From contig JAACJM010000065.1 in NCBI GenBank assembly GCA_013368315.1, forward strand, positions 62,001 to 126,000: 64,000 nt of DNA, read 5' to 3'. Of this stretch, positions 39,065 to 49,546 are shown piece after piece. The stretch is from Tetrapyrgos nigripes. Its lineage: Eukaryota; Basidiomycota; Agaricomycetes; Agaricales; Campanellaceae. Position 1 is the first letter of the stretch. Each line of letters opens with the position of its first letter. The position numbers and the translations under genes were made by a program. The notes beneath the pieces were generated by a model, which saw nothing but the letters and a program-made list of their open reading frames with translations, had not been told where the DNA came from and made no database searches.

Positions 39065-40017
39065 CATTTGCATTCGAGTTTGGCAGCCGTCGCATTCCGT
39101 CCCTTTTATCGTACTCATAATCTAGACTTTGTTTTCTTCTTTCCCTTTTAACCTTTACCCTTTTCCTTGCTCAGCTTACCCCTTCCCTTCTTCCCATGTT
39201 CCGTCCCGCTCTACCTCGATGTACTCACGTTTGAGACAATCCGGCATCCAACGTCTCAAAGTTTGAACCAGGTTCTCCCCCTCCTTGTCCGTCTGCCTGT
39301 CTTCGTCTAAGCTTATTTTATGGCCATGCACTACCTCGACTACTTATTTGTCTGCTAGAGTTTTTCATGATCAATTTTGTGTGCTACGCATCTCATCCTT
39401 GTTTCAATCTTTGCTATCCATCCATTCTCCTATCTCGTCCGTCCATCCTTCCATCGTTCTCATCCCCATGCAGGTCACATTTCCATTCTATCCCTGCATC
39501 TGACTTCCCTCTCCCGTCCGATTTTCTTTCTCTATGCACCTATCTCAGCTAAATCCTAAGTAATTCACTCGGATACGCATTCAAACTGTACTCATATTAA
39601 TATTTGCCGTACGTATGATGTTCCTCTAGCTTGCGAAGCTGCAGAAATACAAGAATGAATCCTATGAATTAATGAGTCTTTGGATTTCACTTTGATGCTT
39701 CCAAATTCTGCTGTGAAAGAGATTTATCTTTCTAATGTCCAATGCAGAAATTGAGTGTAGACATAATATGCGGAGATATGGAGCTGAGCCTCTAGAGGTC
39801 GTGCGGCAACTTGAAACCTCTAAAGGACGTGCCAGAAATCAAGCAGCATGCTTGACTGGCGTCACAATTCTTACACATAAAGACTAATCTCAAAATGTTG
39901 AATCCATTGAATGTTATTTTTTACTTAGATACAAATTTTAGATATCACGTACAGAAAATCAAGAAATTACTGGAACCTATGCATCCACTGACCTTTCAAG
40001 TTGGTCAAATTCAGCCA
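39065..40017. other. Intergenic, pyrimidine-rich 3' region
   Basis: The first 500 bp are C/T-rich and probably include the 3' untranslated region of the Cid1-like gene. The remainder is AT-rich without coding signal. Confidence 0.45.
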
Positions 40018-40254
40018 CTTTTTTACTACACGTCTCAACTTTATCCTGTGACTCTCCACGAGACGCAAAAGTATCTTTAGCCTCTTCAAACTTCTTTTGA
40101 GCTTCTGCATATTGACTTTCATATCTGAGAATCAGACCATACTCCTACAAACACCATCCAATTTGCACTAAAGAGCCTTCAATCTCCTGAAATTTAGGGA
40201 TTGCATCTGCAAGGGCAGACTTTGCATCTTGGTATTGCTTTTGCAATTGGTCTC
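40018..40254 (-). pseudogene. Relic of a TPR-repeat protein
   Basis: Reading the minus strand gives two adjoining stretches in one frame, split by a stop codon: first QKQYQDAKSALADAIPKFQE, then SQYAEAQKKFEEAKDTFASRG. The second is a typical tetratricopeptide repeat of the kind found as long arrays behind NB-ARC-like NTPases in Agaricomycetes. No start codon, no upstream NTPase and at least one in-frame stop are present, so this is a fragment left from a larger gene. The function cannot be given beyond the repeat type. Confidence 0.5.
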
Positions 40255-41707
40255 TGTAAATTGTTGCTAGATGATCAGCGTCTTACCTATGTAGCTCAAG
40301 TAGCTGGTATAAGTTCAATGGAGTAAGTTTCAAGAAGCTTGAATGAAGTAGGGAGCCAGCGACTTGAGTGATTGTGGTAGAGTGAGTGAAGGCCTGGCTC
40401 AAGTGTTACGCAGCTCGGGCGAGGGGTTAGTACTTTAGGAAAAGCTCGAAAGTGACGTCACAGAGATTGGTACTTTAGTACTACGACGACGAGTGTCCAT
40501 AGCATGCATCTCTGGTCCTCATCCTCATCCCATCTGATTTTTCTAGTCTTTCCGTAACGCCAAAAGTTCCTGACTTCACCCAAGTACGATCCCAGATGGT
40601 CTTGCCCATACATGACATCCTCGTTTTGACTCTATGCATCTCATGCCAAATCGACCGTAATACCGCGGCCACTCTCATAGTTTCCAGACCAAAAATCCAG
40701 CGGGTCCAATTGATGTAAACTGGCAGCTAGGAAGTGTCTACTCCTCACTTGCAGCGTTTTGGGCGAGGCCGGGCCGTTGGACTCATCGAGGGCAAAGAGT
40801 ACCGACTCCTACCGAGGAGGAGCATCCGCGACGAGACACGTATCGAAGGGCACTGAACCTCAAGGAGAGATGGGTCGGAGGACGAGTGACGCGTGCGTGT
40901 AGCGCGTCAGATGCTGGAGGTGTTATTGCAAAAATTTCCTCAGCGTTCCGTCCAGAAACCGCAAGAAGTCGTTAAACCACAGTAAAAGACTGCGAGCTTC
41001 AAAGCTTCATTTGAAGAATCCGAGATGAAATACTCACTGGGCTACCATCAATATTCTCCCTCTCAAAATTTGCAGGTCATGATCGTCATCGTCGACGAAG
41101 AACTTATGGGTACATGGGTACATGGGTCCATCCTTGATGAATGATCAATGATCATGCATCGTTCCTCATACCTGTCTGTCAAGCTCCCGAAACGATTCCA
41201 AGTCAATTTTGTCTGTTATTACATGCTGCAGTTCAAAGACTAGCATCCCCGACATCCAACAACCCCACCTACCGGGCGATGCGCGAAGACCGTGACGACA
41301 TGACGAGGAGCCAAGGTGGTCTCTCCAATGGAAAGCGTCAAGGTGGGAGCTGGATGTTGGTGTTTGAGCTGTAAACATCTCGTTTGGAATGGAGAGATGA
41401 CTTGGATATCTTCTGAGGCTTGAGCCGGATAGTTGGGCGATGGTTGGGTATGACTAGCTTGGTGCCCGTCTCGCTGAGATTTGAACTGACATCTATTATA
41501 AATAGCTTCCCCGATGATAAGGACCCACTGGACTCGTTTTGAATCTGAAGATTACAGGCGAAGACAAGTAACATGCATTGTGCTTCGCCAATCTGACCGT
41601 CGGACCTGTTTACTTTGCCCGTTTTTCGAGGCGATCAAGAAGCTTCAAGACGTCTCGGAACACAGGTGACAGCAGAGACATCCTTTCAAGTTTAACTATA
41701 TATATAT
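40255..41707. other. Intergenic, no gene recognised
   Basis: About 1.45 kb without a convincing coding frame. It contains a short GGGTACAT repeat near 41107-41128 and a TATA dinucleotide run (41697-41710) just before the next gene-like region. Confidence 0.4.
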
Positions 41708-42652
41708 ATGCACTCGTTCCTCAGTGCGGTTTCGCAATGCATCTTTCTCGTCCGCCTTTCGCTTGGCATCTTCGTTTCCAATGCATCAGCCTTTGTCGCT
41801 TCCCCAAACCATGCTCATGACCTTGCGAAAGGGACAGACTCGGGCACCTGCCGTTCCTTCACGATAACGCAGATCACAAGCATTCCCAACAAGGTCTTTG
41901 CTCAAGAGTTCTGGGCCGCCCGGCGAACGCTAATCCAACGGTCACGGTAATCAACACTGTAATTCAGACTGCCACATCCACTACTTTGCGGCTGGGTCGT
42001 CTGGTACAGTCACTGTCAGTTCCGGGACCAGTACTATTTCGCAACAGACAACTATCACTATGACGGCTACTGTCGGTGGCAGTAGCTCTTCTGTCACCAC
42101 GATGCCCATTGCCCGGGATGTGACAATCACCAATGCAATCGTCACTCAGGAGTCAGACGTCCGTTGTTACTACTACATCGATCCCATCTGCTAGTATCAC
42201 AACAGTGTACGCTTTCGCTTCCTCTCATCTCATTTTTGGAATTTGAAGCTGACAACCCTTGCAGCTGCAACAGTATTGAATTCATATCAGACAACTGTGC
42301 AGCCGACACTCGGTTGTTTATACAACCACTACTACACAGATGACAGCAATGACGGTCTTACCCTTACTCTATTGGATGGTACTCCGGACCCAAGCAATGG
42401 TTACACTGGAACTGTGAGCCAGTGTCTGTCATTGTGCGACGAGGCAGCTTGGTGTACACCGTGTAAATCTGCGTTCGCAGCGATTGTTTACTCATACGGC
42501 GCGATCTACATGAGCTGCGTTCGTGCCAGGCGTATGGTCCTCAGTACTTGCACTGTGGTCTCGATGGCTATACCGTCCCGTTCAATCTGGGAATGACCAA
42601 AGTGATACTACTGGCTTCCAACTTACTCAAGGAGGAATATCAAGTCTATGAA
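41708..42652 (+). pseudogene. Broken secreted Thr/Ser-rich protein gene
   Basis: The first frame begins at ATG 41708 with a Leu/Phe/Val-rich segment ending in SNASA, which looks like a signal peptide. After about 75 codons the reading moves between frames: a Thr/Ser-rich stretch (QTATSTT, then SSGTVTVSSGTSTISQQTT), then TTSIPSASITT, then a cysteine-containing region with SQCLSLCDEA and finally GFQLTQGGISSL before a stop near 42652. At least three frame changes are required, one at ACTACTTTGCGG (41976-41987) where a fourth T would restore the frame, and one near CAGGAGTCAG. An intron near 42208-42262 is likely. It is either a decayed secreted cell-surface protein gene or an intact one with sequence errors. 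No named family is claimed. Confidence 0.4.
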
Positions 42653-42797
42653 TGATGCTTGGGGTGGTCTTTAAAATAAAAAATACGTTTATGGAGAAAG
42701 AGTATGCTACAGTGAGTATTTGTGGTATAAAACAATAACATTGAGAATGAGGTGATATGCTTCAGTGAATCGAGATAGGAGTGGCAAGACGCGTGCA

Positions 42798-43406
42798 TCA
42801 TAGACAGCAGTCATAACAAGTCGTCGTGTTACTGGCAGGTCGCAGAATAAGAGATAATCCGAAAGACAGAGACAAGAGAAATACCTTGCTATGTTCTCAA
42901 AACAACAAGATTTACAAACAGTCCTTCCACAACCTGGAGGATTTGTGTCGCAATCGACGTCCAGCGAATCAATGGCATCTTCTTCGTCCTTCATATTCTT
43001 GCGTTTCCCAGTGGCATTGGAGGCAGCCGAACGAAGAAGGGTATTTGTATTCATGGAATTAAGAGACAAGGCAGCCCGACGCGATGATTTAGAAGCCGGA
43101 TCAATGAGTGGCGGTGGTGGAGCTTTGGTTGTGCATGTACGAGAGCAAATGATACACGTTAAAGAGTTGCATCTAGAGAGCTGTGAGTGCAAGAAAGAAT
43201 ATTAGAATAATAAAGCCCTGGACATGCCTGGAACAAAACACGAGGCCCGACTTGGATGACGCGTTAAAAACGCGGCGACATGAGACGCAAGCAAACCGAG
43301 TGGGAGTGTATCTCTGAAGTGGAGACACCGAGTGTAGGGTGATGGATTTATTGGAGGGCGAGGAGGAGGACGAGACTTTGCGGCGCTTGTGGTGGTGAGT
43401 AGCCAT
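42798..43406 (-). CDS. Small cysteine-rich zinc-finger-like protein
   Basis: Three exons: 43406-43228, 43172-42885 and 42831-42798; 501 bp, 166 aa. The N terminus is basic (ATHHHKRRKV, a possible nuclear signal). Cysteine pairs occur as CVSC, FCSRCNSLTCIIC, then after a Ser/Ala-rich linker CDTNPPGCGRTVCKSCC and a final CYDCC, a pattern expected for two zinc-binding modules. I do not recognise a named family; similar short proteins may exist in other fungi, and the function is unknown. Intron 1 uses a GC donor (AG|GCATGT), like intron 4 of the Cid1-like gene. It is divergent from the epsin gene with only 44 bp between start codons. Confidence 0.72.
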
Positions 43407-43450
43407 GCCCGGATAGTATTACGTCAGCCAAGCTCTTCCTGTATACAGCC
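43407..43450. promoter_or_regulatory. 44-bp divergent inter-start region
   Basis: Only 44 bp separate the start codons of the zinc-finger-like gene and epsin. This is too short for two separate promoters, so at least one leader or promoter must overlap the neighbour's coding sequence. Confidence 0.4.
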
Positions 43451-45347
43451 ATGCAAAACGTCGCAAAGGGTGGTCTTCGAGTCATCAAGAACTACACAAA
43501 GGGCTACTCCGACACTCAGGCAAAGGTCAGGGATGCCACCTCAAACGATCCCTGGGGTCCCTCCGGTACCCAGATGAACGAAATCGCCCAGCTGACCTAC
43601 AACCAGTACGTATTTGACCTTCACTCGGCCTCCTCGCTCTCTAACCTCGGGTTGCAAATCCTCAAGAGGCGACTTTGTGGAGATCATGGAAATGCTCGAC
43701 AAGCGACTCAACGACAAGGGAAAGAACTGGCGTCATGTCTTCAAAGTGCGCAGTACCGAACATTCCACCCCGTTTCGCAAGCAACTGACTCTTCTTTATA
43801 GAGTCTTACCGTCCTCGACTATTGTCTGCATCAAGGGTCTGAAAACGTCGTCATTTATTTCCGTGATAACATATACATCATCAAGACTCTGAAGGAATTC
43901 CAGTTTCTCGACGAAGAAGGAAAGGATCAGGGTGCCAATGTCCGGCAAAAGGCCAAGGATATCACCAATTTGTTGCAAGATGAAGCTCGGCTTCGTCATG
44001 AACGTCGCACAAGGGCTCACATGCGTGATCGTATGATTCGTGGTGCTTCTGGGGCCGAGGATGAAGACCCCGGGGATGAGAACAGCTCACGAAGACTTCC
44101 GAACGGTGGCGGTCGAAAGAACGACGACGATGATCTGAGGCGCGCGATTGAGGAAAGCAAGAAATCTCTGGCTCAAGATAGGCTTACTGCGGAGGAACGG
44201 GATCTGCAGCAAGCGATTAAATTGAGTCAGGAGGAAGAGGATAAGAGGAACAAGGCGGTTGAGGACACTAACGCATCTGCCTTGTTTGATGATGCCAATC
44301 AACTGTACGTTCCTTCTGGTCAATTTTTGTGGTTATACTCATGTCCTTTTCAGTCCCGCCCAGAACAATAACCCCTTCCCAACAATGCAGATGTCTGATC
44401 CTACCCCGTACACGGTTGGACTTCAACCTCAGTTTACATCCTTCAACCCCATGCAGCCTCAGTTTACATCTTTCAATCCGTACCAGCAACAGTTGCAGCA
44501 GCAGCAGGAGCAGGTAATATCCCATCCATTTCAATCGCTTGCTTTCCTTTCTCAATTTGCTATAGGCGGAATATCTACGCCAGCAGGAATTGTTCCAGCA
44601 GCAGCAACAACAGCTACAGCAAGAAGAGTGGATGCGACAACAAATGATGCTCCAGCAGCAGCAGCAACAACAGCAACAGCTGCAACAACAGCAAATGTTC
44701 CTTGCGCAGCAACAGCCAATCATGGCTCAGCCCACGGGATTCGGGTTCGTTTTCCTTCATTCATCTATAATCGCATATATAGTCCTCATTAGTTCTTCTT
44801 CTACCTCTGCTCAGCTCGAACAACCCCTTCGCCCTTCAAACCCAATCACCCAGCTCTCCTCCTCCCTCCAACTCCCTTCAACCACCATCCTTCAACCTTC
44901 AAGGAACGTACGCCAACAACCCAACAGACAACCTCTCAAACCTCAGCAACAATTCTTCATTCTCTCAATCACCCTCACCTGGACCGTCTCAAGGTCAACA
45001 ACCCGGAAGACTTGTGCAAGTCAGAACCAGAGACAATGAGAATAAGGAGTTGGCCAACTTGTTTGCTGATCGGGAAGGAGGGCAAGATACGTTTGGGAAT
45101 GTTGGTATGTTGAGGTGAGTAGCAACTGACAGTCATCTGTGTTCTTCCTTTCTGTTTCTCTGATGTATTGGCTTGGGTTTGAGCTAATTCTAACTGCTAT
45201 TCGCTTCTTTGCAAAAATAGATACGGGCATGGCAACGCAGGTCGTCTGGTCTCACACCAAACGGGGAACCCTATGCATAATCCGTTTGCCATGCAGCAGC
45301 AACAGCAACAGCAGCAACATACCGACCAACCTTTCTTTTCTTTATGA
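43451..45347 (+). CDS. ENT1: Epsin, ENTH-domain endocytic adaptor
   Basis: Seven exons: 43451-43605, 43667-43745, 43802-44304, 44354-44513, 44566-44744, 44815-45114, 45221-45347; 1503 bp, 500 aa, phases consistent. The ENTH domain fills residues 1-145 and binds PtdIns(4,5)P2; SNDPWGPS and GKNWRHVFKSLTVLDYCL are characteristic. Two ubiquitin-interacting motifs follow (about 186-202, DDDLRRAIEESKK, and 210-225, RDLQQAIKLSQEEE). The C-terminal half is Gln-rich and carries three NPF motifs (NNPFPT, NNPFAL, HNPFAM) that bind EH-domain proteins. Fungal epsins Ent1/Ent2 couple ubiquitinated cargo to the clathrin coat and actin machinery. CAG/CAA runs at 44600-44690 and 45289-45315 encode polyglutamine and may vary in length between strains. 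Confidence 0.95.
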
Positions 45348-45823
45348 TGTGCTTCATGATGATGACGACGATATTGAGGGTGACGATGTTGTGAGGAGGA
45401 CGAGCCTGAGGAGAAGACCGAGGAAAACGGGGATGAGGATGAAAATGAGCATGGTAGAGGAAGATGATGTTGAAGGCTTAAGGGACTGGGTTGGATCGTC
45501 GTTTGGTTGGAAGCTTAAGGCTGATAACGATATAAATTCTAATTTATCTTTTTTCCTGCTTTGATACCTATGATTGGATGTTTGTAATGCATGTAGCTGA
45601 AGAGCCTTTCCTTTCGTTCCACTCTAATTACACAATGACATTGTCCCGGTTCACCTCTCCTATCTCTGTTTCGTTGATCTGTTGGTTTTGTTAACTACTC
45701 TCTATCTCCCTGTACTTGCATGCCTTGATTTTGGCTGCCAGGTTAATTGATATCATTTCTCGTCTTTTTGCAGTCCTGTATGGAAAACTTGGAGCGAAGC
45801 CCGTCTAGGTTCAGAGCCTGGCA
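45348..45823. other. Intergenic, epsin 3' region
   Basis: No gene seen. An Asp/Glu-rich open frame continues in another frame past the epsin stop to about 45564 but has no start and is taken as chance. Confidence 0.45.
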
Positions 45824-46178
45824 AATATTTGAAATACATGACGCGTTTTAACCTCAACCAGCAATTATAACTGCAAATCATTGTCAACAAACATGGCTGA
45901 ACCCAGACATGACAGAGCTTACTAGCCAGGACCGAGTATTCAAGATCTTTGGCGCGTATGGTGGAGGAGGATGCCCGGGAGGATTGATGGTAGACGGCGG
46001 AACCAGGTTACTCAGTCAAAAAGGGATGATGCTGTGGAGACCACTTCGGTATATGTTGGATGATTGTTGTCGCGAGGAAGTGATTCTATCGTGAACTCGA
46101 AGGATCAACGAATTCTTCATTGCAATTGTCAAGATTTAGAAACTTGGAAAAGGTCAGTGAGTCTCAAGTTGAGAATTC

Positions 46179-46752
46179 CTGCGACAGCAGGTGTATCGCG
46201 GTTCGAATTGAAGTCGTTATTTCCACATTCCACAAGTGATAGAACGATCTAGAACAATCTGGAGTATGTACTAGAGATTATCCTAAAAAGTATAACCTCC
46301 TTCGACTGACCATTACGTCTCGCATGAGTGTGCCAAAATCTCGGTGACGTGTCCCCTGATTTTGGAACACTCAGGGGTCACGTGATCAATGCCTCGTCGA
46401 TGTGCACTGCAGATTCCAGAATACTGGCAAAGTCAGTTGGCATATAGTATCCATATCCAGCTTTTCGCGCACCTCTTCTCGTACCAACATACCTCGCTCC
46501 CCTCCCTGTCGTTGCTGTCATTCTCGCTCTGACTGTCATGTCGGCCCAACCTACTGGTCAGTTCAGTTCGTTGATGGAAAAAATGCTGACTTCAACTCAC
46601 AGGCAACGTCAAAAAATCAAAACTTAGGCTGCTTGTGATGGTGGCCGTGTTGGGTATATGTAACTTTAAAATTTCTGTAAGGCTTCCCGACAATATCTGT
46701 ACTTCTGTGAATAAATTACTTCTTTATTGGCGCTACTCCTCTGCGACAGCAG
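46179..46752. mobile_element. 562-bp insertion in copy A flanked by 12-bp direct repeats
   Basis: The 12-mer CTGCGACAGCAG occurs at 46179-46190 and again at 46741-46752. Copies B and C run straight through the equivalent point without this sequence, so it is an insertion (length 562 bp including one repeat). Its right half holds a pyrimidine-rich leader and ATGTCGGCCCAACCTACTG (46538-46556), followed by a GT..AG intron (to about 46602) and a short exon, which looks like the 5' end of a host gene. Terminal inverted repeats were not found. Confidence 0.55.
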
Positions 46753-48092
46753 CCAACGTCAGCGCTTCTCGAGTACTACAAGGAATATGCAATACTCACC
46801 CTGACTCCAATTAGTCCTGCAATCCTCCTTTTCGATCCACAACTCTGAAAGACGCTGACGACGAAGTCGTCCAGTAAGAGTTCCATCCGGACACTTGCTC
46901 ATATCTTCAACGCGTACATGACTGGAACCGGATGAGGCCCTTTCCTCGGGAAACTGCAAAGCCTCAGAAGTTCTTGAATCTAGAAGGAATTGGTGGCCAG
47001 GCCATGGCGTTGTCAACCTCGAGATGCCTTCGTGAAAAGGTGAGCGTCAACTTATTTTCATTTTCAAAGTCGGCGAGCGATACTCACTCGATTTGTTCCA
47101 AAATTCCAATATAGCACACCTTGTATTCAATAAGCTTCGGAACGGGGTCTAGATACAGACGTCATCATGGCCACAGTTCATTCAATTTCCGTCCGTTCTC
47201 CGGATTCAGGAGGGAAAGGTGAGAAGGCTGTCGCGAACCAAGAGAGCAAGTCAGCCCGAATCCAGATCTATTTATCAGAATATGTACTCACTATGATTCC
47301 AGCTTCAAGCTGTAAAGTCCTGTTCGAGATCCAAAACAGGGAAGAAATTCCCCTGCCTACTTGCATACGTCCATCTTCGCCCCCGTCTTGGCCCCATCGA
47401 CTTCCCAGCATAGTCGAGATCGAGAAACGAAAAGGATTCCGACCCTTGGGGTATGAGAGCAGAACTGCTGGAGCATGGAGCATGATACAACTGGCCTACC
47501 CGGACAATGTACGGTGTGTCCGATATATAGGTGTCATCGCTGTTTACCCTACTTGACAAAGCCTTTCTTTCAGAAAAACTTTGCAATTCCCTTTCGGGTC
47601 CAAGCAGGCATTCGAGTCGAGTCCAAGCAGGTATTCGAGCAATGTCGAGGCACGTAGACTGAAATTGAAGGAATTCCTAACGGACGCAAAAATCCTTTTC
47701 GCACTCTGCTGTTTCCTTGCCCCGAAGCTAATGACTCCACTGCTCAGATTCTGATATTGTTACTGGGCAGAAAATGGCCTCATGATCAGTCTTTTGCCTT
47801 TTTTTCTGCCCCGCCATCTTTGCTCCAAGCTCCAAGCAGTTCGGTTACTCGGCCGCGATCCTTGACGTCCAGGACACGCAGCAGCAGCATTTTCCACCGG
47901 TTCTCGACCTTGGGGGTTATATCAGCGAGGGTGGGACAGGCAGTCAGTCAGATGGAGACAACGACGTTAGTGTTGCTCGACTCGATGGACCTAAACGGGA
48001 GGGAGCAAGTGAGCACAATTACAGCATTTTCAGGTCGTAAAAATCACCTCAGCCACGGTAAACCTATGTCCTGGCAGATCCTCCCAACAAGA

Positions 48093-48426
48093 CATCCTAG
48101 TCAGATATCCCGACAGCGTCGTTCGATGCGCCCATGCCGAGGTGTCCTACGCCATCCCGTCCAGTGAAAGCAACCTCTTCCCTATTCGTAACGATCCTTG
48201 CCAGTTTTGGCGTCCTATCAAACGCGACAGCTATATGTTCTCCCCTTCCGTTGTATACAATCCTGGCGGCTTTCGTTCCTCCATCGTCAAGCCTTCCGGA
48301 ACTGGAATACAAGACAATCTGTCATCCACTTTTCGATACGTAGATTTGGAACAAAGAGCCGTACGATCAGGGAGGACAGTACTGATGTGGTTGACTGAAA
48401 CTGTTCAGAGGAAACGAGAAGGATGA
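48093..48426 (+). pseudogene. Exon-like frame in copy A, unknown protein
   Basis: After a possible acceptor AG at 48091-48092 the frame stays open for about 110 codons to the TGA at 48424-48426. It reads ILVRYPDSVVRCAHAEVS at the start and contains VVYNPGGFRSSIV in the middle. The corresponding DNA in copies B (around 55320-55600) and C (around 60430-60880) is collinear but has indels that move the frame. I cannot name a family. It is probably one exon of the gene carried by the unit. Confidence 0.35.
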
Positions 48427-48809
48427 AAGCTGAAAAGGGAAAGGTAGTAGAAGGTCGTAGAAAATTTCCCGTCCTTTCCGTGCCCCACGCACCCTCTTGT
48501 CGACTTGCTCGGTTTCGCTGCTCCTTCCTCGCCTGTATTTTGCCTGGCTTTCGTTTGCGGATGCACCCAGCTCTCCGTGTCTACTCCGTACTGTCTTCCG
48601 TACTTAATTCCGAATTTCTGCGCAAATTTTCATCCCGGCAACAATGACGCACCCCCCTCTGTCACAGTTCGATGGTTTTCTCGAAGTCATGCGTTCTCAT
48701 CGGTTTCCCATTTATGGCTGCAGTAGAAAGATCAGAGCTGATTAGACATCCCACTGTAAGCACCTATCATTCGTTTGGGTTCGCTGCTCTAACCTTTCGA
48801 CAGACTTGA

Positions 48810-49224
48810 GGGGCCCACAACGCTATTCTCGAGATCCATTTTGTGCATCACTCCATGGCTAGCTTTGCTGCTCGTCTGCTCGAAATCCCTCCTTCGACCC
48901 ACGACACCACTGATGCCTGCACTTTGGAAATGCAACGCGTTCTCGCCAATTCTTGGAGAGTGGCCGCCACTTACCTCTCCTGGAGTGCTACAGCTGGCGA
49001 GTAACCTCTCAGCATGGATAGCTCATGTCTTTTTTACATACTTCGCATCCAGACACATCTCTCGACACCGTTAGAATGGTGTTCATAGCCTTCACTCAGC
49101 ATATCTCGTGCGAGGAGTGCATCGCCAGTAGGGACCGACGTATCGATCAGGTCGTTGAGCAGTGGCCTGAGTTTTTTTTCACCTGTGAGTGTTCGCTTTC
49201 TTTCTCCCTCTCGGCTGTCAGTTG
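48810..49224 (+). pseudogene. C-terminal block of the repeat-unit gene, copy A
   Basis: The frame from 48810 (GAHNAILEIHFVHHSMAS) runs to GE at 49001, where GA|GTAACC can act as a splice donor; the acceptor at the AG before 49075 gives MVFIAFTQHISCEECIAS and EQWPEFF. Copies B and C support the same donor and acceptor. Upstream of 48810 the frame is broken in this copy by extra bases relative to B and C. Unknown family, possibly metal-binding through the CEEC motif, which is inference. Confidence 0.35.
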
Positions 49225-49546
49225 ATCTTTCCACAAGCCAACCAATGGACACTAGTCATTGTTTTCTGTCGTCACGATGCTGGAAATTTTCTTCTGCAAT
49301 TTTGTTCAACTTTCAACGACCTGTCCATCTGTGTACTACGCAATAGACTGGGCGCGGCTAGCTATTCAAGAGGCTATCTAGCAATGTGGGCAGTGCCCTC
49401 CAAGTGCCCTCCCCGCTTCAAACAAGCTAGATACGCTCCATTTTGTACAAATCTTAACGTATATCGTGACATCAGGGTCCCAGCTGACTACAAATATCTT
49501 TACTTTGAAGCTTTGAGATTTATGAGAAACAATTGACCGACTGCCT

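Larger units (their letters stand above)
45824..49546 (+). repeat. Copy A of a 3.7-kb duplicated unit, unknown gene family
   Basis: This segment reappears inverted at 54066-57860 (copy B) and 59076-63580 (copy C). Shared blocks, in sense order: an N-terminal block with RVFKIFG / DPVFEIFGPDGGG (45920-45990), a block ending in REK followed by a GTGAGC donor (46930-47040), the block that begins ATVHSIS (47170), LDGPKREG/FNGPNWEQ (47960-48010), a long exon-like frame 48093-48426, and the C-terminal block 48810-49224. I do not recognise the protein. Copy A has an in-frame stop in the first block and a 562-bp insertion, so it does not look intact. Confidence 0.7.

Noticed and set aside
44590..45315. 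CAG/CAA repeats as a microsatellite
   Set aside because: They lie in epsin exons and encode polyglutamine in frame; reported as part of the gene rather than as a separate repeat.
46344..46383. Inverted repeat around TCCCCTGA...TCAGGGG with CACGTG next to it
   Set aside because: Short, bulged stem inside the insertion in copy A; could be a chance palindrome or E-box and has no terminator or element context.
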